This document shows, one piece after another, positions 1-5,752 of a stretch of 7,964 nt of DNA (position 1 is its first letter; the number at the start of each line of letters is the position of its first letter). The position numbers were made by a program, and so were the translations under genes. Under the pieces are notes generated by a model, which saw only the letters and a program-made list of their open reading frames with translations, was not told the DNA's origin and did no database searches. The DNA comes from Bryobacterales bacterium (GTDB lineage Bacteria; Acidobacteriota; Terriglobia; Bryobacterales; Bryobacteraceae). The DNA lies in the NCBI GenBank assembly GCA_003132865.1, contig PKYZ01000745.1:1-7964 (forward strand). Direction: 5' to 3'.

Positions 1-62
1 TTTGCGCCGCAAAGTAGCTAGGGACGCCTTTTAGTTAGGCGGCTCTCGCCAGCCCCGGCTCT
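1..62 (+). promoter_or_regulatory. Possible c-di-GMP-I (GEMM) riboswitch, 3' part, cut by window edge
   Basis: Positions 8-14 read CGCAAAG, the most conserved stretch of the c-di-GMP-I aptamer. After it come AGC (16-18), an AGGGA-type internal loop (20-24), the closed stem CGCCT/AGGCG (25-29 with 37-41), GCT (42-44, able to pair with AGC) and a GCC-containing 3' strand. This is the order expected for the second half of GEMM-I. The first half (the GGCAAA strand and the GAAA-capped stem) would lie before position 1 and cannot be seen. The strand opposite the internal loop is shorter than usual. GEMM-I elements often control secreted or surface proteins, which fits the peptidase downstream, but its start is about 350 nt away. 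The identification is pattern-based and tentative. Confidence 0.35.
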
Positions 63-415
63 GGTGGAATCCTTCTTCGGATTGATCCTCATTCATCGCA
101 CAGCAGGGCGGCAGAGCCGCGAGTCCGGATTCATAAGGCCCTCTCTCCTCGGCGCGCCGCCAACACCCGCCCTCGCCGTCAAACAGATTGGCTCGCCAGC
201 CGGTGGTTCCCTCGTCAAGGGCAAGAATCTAAATCCGGCATCGGCTCTCCTCCTGGCTCGGATCGCGCCGGGTGGCCGATCCCCCCAGACCCCAGCGCGC
301 GCGGCATATTATATTCCGTTTTCCGCCGCCCACGTGAAATGCATGGGAAGGATTCTGCACTAGTCCATAGGCGCGGTTGGTAAAGCCGTTCCAAATTCCA
401 AAGAGGAGTAGCACA
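63..415. other. Non-coding leader region upstream of the neprosin-family gene
   Basis: I see no convincing gene in these 353 bases. An open frame from a GTG at 64 to 363 has low-complexity Pro/Ala/Arg-rich content, matches no family I recognise and has no clear ribosome site. Local hairpins exist, for example AATCC/GGATT around 69-83 and GCGGC/GCCGC at 108-120; the first could act as an expression-platform or terminator stem if the riboswitch call is right. An AT-rich island at 306-315 contains TATTAT (307-312), a possible -10 box about 100 nt before the start, but no good -35 box lies 16-18 bp upstream of it. Confidence 0.4.
402..408 (+). promoter_or_regulatory. Shine-Dalgarno site fixing the GTG start at 416
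   Basis: AGAGGAG at 402-408 lies 7 nt before a GTG at 416. It is the best ribosome site in the upstream region. It argues for starting the protein at 416 rather than at the in-frame TTG at 377, which has no such site and would place this sequence inside the coding region. Confidence 0.7.
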
Positions 416-1906
416 GTGAAGAACAAGACGTTTAGGCCCAATCAGTCCGCGAATAATCGTTCGCTTCAGGAACAAGGAAGCCAAGTCGAGGCAACGAGCG
501 AAGCCTCAAGTCAGACGGCGCTTTCCCGATCCATCCAGGATCTCAAACGGAAGATAGCCAAAACAATGACGCATCCGGTCATCTTCGGCTTGATGTTCGT
601 GCTGGTCATGTTGAACGTACCTCTCAATGCCCAATCAGCACCCCAACAGTTCGTCCCGTTCAAAGACTTTCTTGCCAGTACCGAAGCGGCAAGCTCCAGT
701 AATTACCTCGGCCAGGGGGCAAACCAAGTGCGGGATGCCGCATCCTTTGAAGCGATGCGCCAGCATATTCTCACTATGTATCAGGCTGTTGAGGTGAGCC
801 ACAGCTTCCTGCTAGATTCCAGCCACTTCGACTGCATCCCCACCGTGCAGCAGCCGACGGTCCGAATTCTCGGTCTCAAGAGCATTGCGTCGCCGCCGCC
901 GCAGTCGATGCTCGCCCCGCCTTCGAGCGCGGGCGATGGGACCTCGGAAGTGCCCGTGAAATCCGCTTCGCAACTGGATCCCGGAAAGTTATTCGATGAA
1001 TTCGGCAACTCCGTAGTCTGTGAGGAAAACACGATCCCGATGCGCCGCCTCACGCTGGAGGAAATGACCCGCTTCCCCACCCTGCAGCAGTTTTTCCAGA
1101 AAGGTCCCGATGGCGCCGGTAAGGCCCTCGGGTCGGATTTGACGAATCCCCTGATCGCGGCTACCCACAAGTACTCCTACACGCTCCAGAGCGTGAACAA
1201 CCTGGGAGGTAATTCCAACCTGAACCTCTGGAGTCCGTATGTGAATACGTCGGCGGGCGAGATCTTTTCGCTCTCGCAAGAGTGGTACGTCGGAGGTAGC
1301 GGAACCAAGCTGCCAGGGGAACAGACTGCGGAAGTGGGATGGCAAAACTATCCCGCCAAGTATAACAGCGAGAGTTCCAAGCTGTTCATCTATTGGACGG
1401 CGGACGGCTACACCACGACGGGTTGCTATAACCTGGACTGTGCGGCGTTCGTCCAAGTCGCCGATAGCGGGGATTTGGGTGCCGGCTTCTCAAACTACAG
1501 CGCCCTTGGCGGCGCGCAGTACGAATTCGTGGCTCAGTATTACCTGTTCAGCGGCAATTGGTGGCTTGGAATTCAGGGGACATGGATCGGCTACTATCCC
1601 GGCTCGATCTATCACGGCGGCCAGCTTGCCAGCCATGCTACCGAGATCGAATTCGGCACCGAGGGCGTGGGTACAACGCTATGGCCCCCCGAAGGAAGCG
1701 GCGACGCGTCCAGCAAGGCCTTCGGCTATGCGGCCTACCAACGCAACTTGTTCTACCTGAATACCTCAGCGACCAGTATCTGGGACAGCCTCACACCTGA
1801 GGACCCATCACCGAAGTGCTACAGTATTTCGGGCCCCTATTCCAGCAGCTCTTCCGGTTGGACCGTCTATTTCTACGAGGGTGGACCCGGCGGATCGGGG
1901 TGCTGA
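416..1906 (+). CDS. Secreted neprosin-family (glutamate-class) prolyl endopeptidase-like protein
   Basis: A 496-residue protein with a C-terminal neprosin (DUF239/PF03080-type) domain at about 249-496. Visible family motifs are FSLSQEW, TAEVGWQ, FIYWTADGY, TGCYNLDC, GNWWLG and FGTEG. Glu306 and Glu416 are 110 residues apart, close to plant neprosin's catalytic pair (E188/E297, from memory). Cys337/Cys342 lie 31 and 36 residues after the first Glu, as in neprosin; Cys468 and the terminal Cys496 could form the second disulfide. Residues ~75-245 look like an activation peptide: the stretch around Cys202 and IPMRR (207-211) resembles the CPxGTIPIRR end of plant DUF4409. A hydrophobic segment at 54-70, then LNA-QS (70-74), is a probable signal peptide behind an unusual ~50-residue N-terminal extension. 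An ATG at 566 (residue 51) would give an ordinary signal peptide but has a weaker ribosome site. It likely acts outside the cytoplasm, cutting after proline; that specificity is inferred from the family. Confidence 0.85.
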   Translation: MKNKTFRPNQSANNRSLQEQGSQVEATSEASSQTALSRSIQDLKRKIAKTMTHPVIFGLMFVLVMLNVPLNAQSAPQQFVPFKDFLASTEAASSSNYLGQGANQVRDAASFEAMRQHILTMYQAVEVSHSFLLDSSHFDCIPTVQQPTVRILGLKSIASPPPQSMLAPPSSAGDGTSEVPVKSASQLDPGKLFDEFGNSVVCEENTIPMRRLTLEEMTRFPTLQQFFQKGPDGAGKALGSDLTNPLIAATHKYSYTLQSVNNLGGNSNLNLWSPYVNTSAGEIFSLSQEWYVGGSGTKLPGEQTAEVGWQNYPAKYNSESSKLFIYWTADGYTTTGCYNLDCAAFVQVADSGDLGAGFSNYSALGGAQYEFVAQYYLFSGNWWLGIQGTWIGYYPGSIYHGGQLASHATEIEFGTEGVGTTLWPPEGSGDASSKAFGYAAYQRNLFYLNTSATSIWDSLTPEDPSPKCYSISGPYSSSSSGWTVYFYEGGPGGSGC

Positions 1907-2208
1907 AACCGACTGGCCTCCCTTTCGATGAACAATTCCGGTTCGCCAGGGCGGCCAGAACTTGGATTGAACTCGGGGGTGGCGCCTCCGTCGCGTGCTT
2001 TTCGCGGTGTAGGCGCCACCAACGTGGACAAGCGGGTAGCCACGGTCAGCGCCCTTCCCGAGACAGCCCACATCGCGGGCTGGCGGCGACGCGGCGTGGT
2101 CTTCGATTCAGGATTTGGGCCTGCGCGAGATGGGCGGCGGGACTCGCCAGCCTTGATCACAGGCAGCGCCCAATGCCGCGTCTGTTATCCTGAAGATTCC
2201 TCTTCCGC
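1907..2208. other. Intergenic region between peptidase and DUF1015 genes
   Basis: These 302 bases hold no gene I can support. Open frames crossing them on both strands give Arg/Pro/Ser-rich products with no recognisable domain, as expected in GC-rich DNA. The main structure is the hairpin at 1978-2020, listed separately. Near the right end, TATCCT at 2186-2191 could be a -10 box for the DUF1015 gene, but no -35 match lies 16-18 bp upstream of it; TTGATC at 2153 is too far. No Shine-Dalgarno sequence precedes the ATG at 2209, so a short leader or a leaderless-like start is possible. Confidence 0.5.
1978..2020 (+). terminator. Strong 43-nt stem-loop after the peptidase gene; possible terminator
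   Basis: GGTGGCGCCT (1978-1987) pairs perfectly with AGGCGCCACC (2011-2020). Inside this stem the pairing goes on after one mismatch: C1989-G2009, two G-U pairs, then CGCG (1992-1995) with CGCG (2003-2006), closing a TGCTTTT loop. It begins 71 bases after the peptidase stop. No T-tract follows it, so it is not a classical intrinsic terminator; it could instead protect the mRNA 3' end or be a dispersed repeat. Confidence 0.45.
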
Positions 2209-3444
2209 ATGGCTAACATCTTTCCCTTCCAACCCTACCGCTACACCGCCAAGGCGGGCGCGCTCCAGGACCTGGCGACCCAGCCTTACGACAAAATCTC
2301 GCCGGAGATGCGGCAGCGTTATCTGCAAGCCAGCCCGTACAACCTGGTGCGCATCATTCTCGGCGAGCGCCGCGAATCGGATTCCGACAGCGATAACGTT
2401 TACACGCGCGCCGCGCGGCACCTCGCAGACTGGACCGCGCAGGGCATCCTGGCGCGCGACCCGGAGCCGGCCCTGTTCGCCTATTTCCAGGAGTTCAGCA
2501 TGCCCGATAGCGGCGAGCGGCTGGTGCGCAAGGGCTTCATCGGTCTAGGCGCAGTGGAGGAGTATTCGGCGGGCGTGGTCCACCGGCACGAACAGACGCT
2601 TTCCGGTCCCAAGAAGGATCGCCTGGAGCTGCTGCGCCACACGCACGCGCACTTCGGACAGCTCTTCATGCTGTACCCCGACCCTGCGGGCGAGATCGAC
2701 CGCTTGCTGGACGAAGCTGCGCAGGCGCCGCCCACGGGCGATGTCACCGACGAGTACGGCGCGCGCCATTCGTTTTGGAAGATCGCGGACGCCGGCCGCA
2801 TCGCGCGCATCCGCAAACTGATGGCGGATAAGAAACTGCTCATCGCCGACGGCCACCACCGCTACGAAACGGCGCTGGCGTTCCGCCACGAAAACCCCAA
2901 CCTGGCCGGCGCGGATCGCGTCATGATGACGTTCGTGAACATGCATTCGCCCGGGCTGAAGATCCTGGCTACGCACCGGTTGGTGAGCGGCGTGACGGGG
3001 TTCGATGCCGGCGAGTTCATCCGGCAGGTTGCCGCGGGCTTCGAGGTGGCGCAGATCCCCGGCGCCGAAGCGCTGCAGCGCGCTTGGACGGATTCGCCCG
3101 GCCGCGCGATCATCGGCGCCGCCATGGGCAGCCGCCTGTACCTGATCGAGGCGCGCGATTCCGCCGGGCACTTGGATGTGCGCGTTCTACACGAGCGGCT
3201 GCTGCGCTTGCTGGGCATCGGCGAAGAGGCTGTGCGCGAGGAGAAGAACCTGCGCTACGTGCGCGGTATGGACACGGCGCTGGAGGCGGCCCGCAGCGGC
3301 GCCGCACAGGTCGCCTTTCTGCTCAAGCCGGTTTCGGTGGAGGAAGTCGCGCGCATCTCATTCGGCGGCGGCGTGATGCCCCAGAAGTCCACGGACTTTT
3401 ATCCGAAGCTACTCTCCGGCCTGACCATCTACAAGCTGGGTTAG
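2209..3444 (+). CDS. DUF1015 family protein (COG4198)
   Basis: A 411-residue protein, the usual length for the DUF1015 family, probably cytoplasmic: no signal peptide or membrane segment is seen. Family marks run in order: the N-terminal IFPFQPYRY, then QPYDKISPE (25-33) and SPYNLVR (42-48), HEQT (127-130), PKKDRLELLR (134-143), the signature IADGHHRYETA (212-222), HSPGLKILATHRLV (246-259) and the C-terminal MPQKSTDFYPKLLSG (390-404). The family is widespread in bacteria, and I know of no firmly established reaction for it; old annotations linking it to Spo0J/ParB should not be read as function. The invariant His/Tyr-rich IADGHHRYETA suggests a catalytic or metal site, which is inference. The ATG at 2209 is chosen because the conserved N-terminus begins right after it, although no ribosome site is visible. 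The gene is transcribed alone and is followed at once by a palindrome. Confidence 0.9.
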   Translation: MANIFPFQPYRYTAKAGALQDLATQPYDKISPEMRQRYLQASPYNLVRIILGERRESDSDSDNVYTRAARHLADWTAQGILARDPEPALFAYFQEFSMPDSGERLVRKGFIGLGAVEEYSAGVVHRHEQTLSGPKKDRLELLRHTHAHFGQLFMLYPDPAGEIDRLLDEAAQAPPTGDVTDEYGARHSFWKIADAGRIARIRKLMADKKLLIADGHHRYETALAFRHENPNLAGADRVMMTFVNMHSPGLKILATHRLVSGVTGFDAGEFIRQVAAGFEVAQIPGAEALQRAWTDSPGRAIIGAAMGSRLYLIEARDSAGHLDVRVLHERLLRLLGIGEEAVREEKNLRYVRGMDTALEAARSGAAQVAFLLKPVSVEEVARISFGGGVMPQKSTDFYPKLLSGLTIYKLG

Positions 3445-3474
3445 GGTGGGACAGGCCTCCTGGCCTGTCCCACC
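3445..3474. terminator. Perfect 13-bp palindromic stem-loop between convergent genes
   Basis: GGTGGGACAGGCC (3445-3457), loop TCCT, and GGCCTGTCCCACC (3462-3474) form a perfect 13-bp stem with a 4-nt loop. It starts on the base after the DUF1015 stop and its last base is the final base of the HPPD stop codon on the other strand, so it can serve both converging transcripts. Neither side has a T-tract. Its almost exact symmetry and GC-rich sequence look like a dispersed intergenic repeat that may have been recruited as a terminator. Confidence 0.65.
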
Positions 3475-4610
3475 TACAAATTGCCGCGGCGCGCCTGTTC
3501 CCGCTCCAGCGCCTCGAACAGCGCCTTGAAGTTCCCCTTGCCGAAGCTGCGGCTCCCCTTGCGCTGGATCACTTCGTAGAACAACGTGGGCCGGTCTTCG
3601 ACGGGCTTAGTGAAGATCTGCAGCATATAACCTTCGTCGTCGCGATCCACCAGGATGCCCAGATCTTTCAAGCGATCGATGGGTTCGTCGATCGGCCCCG
3701 TGCGCGCGGTCAGATCGTCGTAGTAAGTCGATGGAACCCGCAGGAACTCGATGCCCTGATCGCGCAGCCTACCCACCGTGTCGATAATGTTATCCGTAGC
3801 CATGGCGATATGCTGCACGCCCGGTCCGTGGTAGAAATCCAGATACTCCTCGATCTGCGACTTACGCTTTCCTTCCGCGGGCTCGTTAATCGGAAACTTG
3901 ACCCGCTCGTTGCGGTTGGACATCACCTTGGACATCAGCGCCGAATACTCCGTGCTGATGTCGTTGTCATCGAAGTGCTGATATAGCCGGAAGCCCATCA
4001 CATCGCGATAGAAATCCACCCAAGTGTTCATCGCGCCCCAGCCCACGTTGCCGACCATATGATCGATGTACTTCAGCCCCACCGGCCGCGCCACGGAATC
4101 GGCCTGCTCGGCATGCTCTATCGGCACGAAGCCCGGCAAAAAGACGCCGCGATAGTTCCGCCGCTCCACGAAAGAGTGAATCGTGTCGCCGTAAGTGGCG
4201 ATGGCGGAGATGCGCACTTCACCATGCTCGTCGCGCAAGGTCTCCGGCTCCCGCACACCCCTGGCGCCGCGCCGCGTCGTCTCGCGGTAAGCCGATTCGG
4301 CGTCGTCCACCCACAGCGCTATATCCCGCACGCCATCGCCGTGCAACCGTACATGCTCGGCAACCGGATGCTCGGGCTCGAGCGCGGTGGTGAGCACCAG
4401 CCGGATTTTGCCCTGCTCCACCAGCCACGATGCGCAGTCGCGCGTGCCCGTCTCCGGACCGCGGTAAGCGGTTAGCCTCATCCCGAACGCCGACCGGTAG
4501 AAGTAGGCCGCCTGCTTGGCGTTGCCCACATAGAACTCCACGTAATCGGTGCCATTTAATGGAAGAAAATCGTTGTGCAGTTCGGTTTGTGTTTCGGTTA
4601 GTGTTTGCAT
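3474..4610 (-). CDS. hppD: 4-hydroxyphenylpyruvate dioxygenase (HPPD)
   Basis: A 378-residue Fe(II) dioxygenase that converts 4-hydroxyphenylpyruvate to homogentisate with loss of CO2, in the cytoplasmic tyrosine degradation pathway. It has the two vicinal-oxygen-chelate halves of the family (about 20-155 and 178-350). The 2-His-1-Glu iron site is visible: His184 in YIDHMVGNV, His267 in GPGVQHIAM and Glu346 in LFYEVIQR. The substrate-pocket stretch PINEP (240-244) and the C-terminal FGKGNFKALFEALE (356-369), which closes over the active site, are intact. The length is typical of bacterial HPPD. The ATG at 4610 has GGGGAG 5 nt upstream; the frame stays open much further, but only as a shadow of the aminotransferase gene. 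The start lies inside the end of that gene (13-bp overlap), so the two are probably translationally coupled. Hydroxymandelate synthase is a relative, but the C-terminus and context favour HPPD. Confidence 0.93.
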   Translation of the reverse strand: MQTLTETQTELHNDFLPLNGTDYVEFYVGNAKQAAYFYRSAFGMRLTAYRGPETGTRDCASWLVEQGKIRLVLTTALEPEHPVAEHVRLHGDGVRDIALWVDDAESAYRETTRRGARGVREPETLRDEHGEVRISAIATYGDTIHSFVERRNYRGVFLPGFVPIEHAEQADSVARPVGLKYIDHMVGNVGWGAMNTWVDFYRDVMGFRLYQHFDDNDISTEYSALMSKVMSNRNERVKFPINEPAEGKRKSQIEEYLDFYHGPGVQHIAMATDNIIDTVGRLRDQGIEFLRVPSTYYDDLTARTGPIDEPIDRLKDLGILVDRDDEGYMLQIFTKPVEDRPTLFYEVIQRKGSRSFGKGNFKALFEALEREQARRGNL

Positions 4611-4615
4611 AATTG

Positions 4616-4621
4616 CTCCCC
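4616..4621 (-). promoter_or_regulatory. Shine-Dalgarno site for HPPD inside the aminotransferase gene
   Basis: On the minus strand GGGGAG is followed by 5 nt and the ATG at 4610. It decides the HPPD start among many possible ones in a frame open as far as 5354. It lies in the last codons of the aminotransferase reading frame, which supports a coupled operon. Confidence 0.65.
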
Positions 4622-5189
4622 AACCGCCTCCACGCATCGGGCATTCTCCATATCGGTGCCCGTCGATATCCGAACGCATTGCGGCAACCCAAACGCCCCC
4701 AGCGGCCGCACTATCACGCCTTCGCGCAACAGCGCTTCCGTCAACGCGCGCGCTTCCTCCGCGCTGGCCAGCGGCAGCATCACGAAGTTGGCATCCGAAG
4801 GCACCACTTCGAGCCCTATCGCGCGGAACGAATCTGTCAGCAACCGCAGCCCGCGCGCGTTCAGCTCCAGCGACCGGTGCAGAAATTCCTTGTCCGCCAG
4901 CGCGCCGATGCCCGCGGCCTGCGCCAGCGTGCTGGGCTCGAACGGCAGCTTTACCTTCAGCAGGTTGGCGATCAGATCCTCGTGCGCGAATCCGTACCCG
5001 ATGCGAATGCCCGCCAAACCGTAGATCTTCGAGAACGTCCGCAGCGTGATCACGTCGTCGTAGCGGTAGTGCATCGAATCCGGATAGCGCGGATTGTCCT
5101 TGGCGTATTCGAAATAAGCTTCGTCCAAAATGATCAGCACGCGCTCCGGCACATGCTGGTAGAAGCTGTCGAATTCGTGCTTCGTGAAG

Positions 5190-5197
5190 AGGTCCCG
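5190..5197 (-). other. Frameshift site in the HisC-type gene
   Basis: On the minus strand, NPNNPTGT is encoded up to GGGACC; the next in-frame bases TCT TCA CGA leave the family pattern. Shifting so that CTC TTC ACG AAG is read gives LFTKHEFDSFY, the expected continuation. One missing C (G on the plus strand at 5191-5192) explains it, for example CCC reduced to CC. The site is not a canonical X-XXY-YYZ slippery heptamer in the upstream frame, so programmed -1 frameshifting is not favoured. Confidence 0.8.
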
Positions 5198-5683
5198 GTC
5201 GGATTATTCGGATTCGCCAGGTAGATGATCTTGGTGTTTTCGGTGATCTGCGCGGCCAGCGCCGCCAGATCGTAGTGCCAGTCGCGATAGGGCACGGTGC
5301 GGTACTTGACGCCACGGGAACGCGCCAGCACCTGGAAGCCGATAAAAGCTGCATCCGTCGTCAGGACCTCGTCATCATCACAAAGGAAGGTCCTGATGAT
5401 GCCGGACATGATGCCCTCCGACCCGCTGCCCGCGATCACGTTTTCCAGCTTCAGGTCGAAGTTGTCAGCCAGCGTGCGGCGCAGGTCCAGGCCGCCGTTA
5501 GGGTAAAGATTGAGGCCGCTCAACTGCCGCCGGATGGCTTCCAATGCCAGCGGCGACGGCCCCAGGGGGTTCTCGTTGGATGCCAGTTTCGAGACATTGG
5601 TCAACCCGTATTCGCGGCGCACTTCGTCGATCGAGCGGCCCGGCTCATACGGCCGCAGCGATTCGATATATGGCGGAACCAGG

Positions 5684-5731
5684 GGCATTGGCGGAAGCTA
5701 AGCTGTCCCTTACCATAGTAATTCCAATGCC
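5684..5731. repeat. 8-bp inverted repeat in the divergent promoter region
   Basis: GGCATTGG (5684-5691) and CCAATGCC (5724-5731) are exact reverse complements with centres 40 bp apart, about four helical turns. The left arm covers the aminotransferase start codon and the right arm lies downstream of the possible -10 box of the exporter gene. This could be a pair of operator half-sites acting on both genes, but 8 bp may also occur by chance. Confidence 0.25.
5688..5716 (+). promoter_or_regulatory. Possible sigma70-type promoter for the exporter gene
   Basis: TTGGCG (5688-5693), a 17-bp spacer and TACCAT (5711-5716) each match 4 of 6 consensus bases at ideal spacing. Transcription would start near 5723, leaving a leader of about 30 nt that contains the GGGAGGG ribosome site at 5737-5743. 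On the opposite strand TACTAT (5720-5715) could serve the aminotransferase, but it has no good -35 partner. Both are weak predictions. Confidence 0.3.
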
Positions 5732-5736
5732 ACACC

Positions 5737-5743
5737 GGGAGGG
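5737..5743 (+). promoter_or_regulatory. Shine-Dalgarno site for the TTG start of the exporter
   Basis: GGGAGGG lies 9 nt before the TTG at 5753. No ATG occurs until residue 31, well inside the conserved first helix region, so this site together with the family's usual N-terminus supports the TTG start. Confidence 0.6.
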
Positions 5744-5752
5744 TTCGACCAC

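Larger units (their letters stand above)
4598..5688 (-). pseudogene. hisC: HisC-type PLP aminotransferase, interrupted by one frameshift
   Basis: Two pieces make one class-I/II fold aminotransferase of the histidinol-phosphate aminotransferase family. The N-terminal piece (5688 down to ~5192) starts MPLVPPYIESLRPYEPG and has KLASNENPLGPSP, the GSGSEG cofactor loop and YLANPNNPTGT. The C-terminal piece (~5191 down to 4598) continues in another frame with ILDEAYFEYA, the PLP-lysine motif TFSKIYGLAGIRIGYG, and VRPLGAFGLPQCVRIS. Adding one base at 5191-5192 restores 363 residues, a normal HisC length, with the PLP lysine near residue 221. HisC uses glutamate to aminate imidazole-acetol phosphate; HisC-like enzymes often also use aromatic amino acids. 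The HPPD partner makes a tyrosine aminotransferase role plausible. As written, the N-terminal piece runs into a stop at 5134 and would lack the PLP lysine. All motifs are preserved on both sides, so the break is either very recent or an error in the sequence. No clear ribosome site precedes the ATG at 5688. Confidence 0.85.

Noticed and set aside
331..336. CACGTG palindrome upstream of the peptidase
   Set aside because: A single 6-bp palindrome is expected by chance and no second copy or promoter context supports it.
64..363. 99-codon open frame with a GTG start before the peptidase gene
   Set aside because: It is Pro/Ala/Arg-rich, has no recognisable domain and no good ribosome site, and overlaps the possible RNA leader.
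1928..2548. 206-codon plus-strand frame over the intergenic gap and the start of the DUF1015 gene
   Set aside because: The product is Arg/Ser/Pro-rich and unrecognisable; most of it lies out of frame inside the DUF1015 gene.
3084..3986. 300-codon plus-strand open frame spanning the end of the DUF1015 gene and antisense to HPPD
   Set aside because: It is a GC-rich shadow of two well-supported genes on both sides of a palindrome and shows no domain.
5134..5197. Programmed frameshift as the explanation of the split aminotransferase
   Set aside because: No canonical slippery heptamer is present in the upstream frame, and HisC enzymes are not known to need recoding; a deletion or sequence error is simpler.
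4611..5354. N-terminal extension of the HPPD frame to give a 626-residue fusion protein
   Set aside because: The extension is in a third frame over the aminotransferase gene, with Arg/Ala-rich nonsense sequence; HPPD has its own ribosome site and a normal length from 4610.
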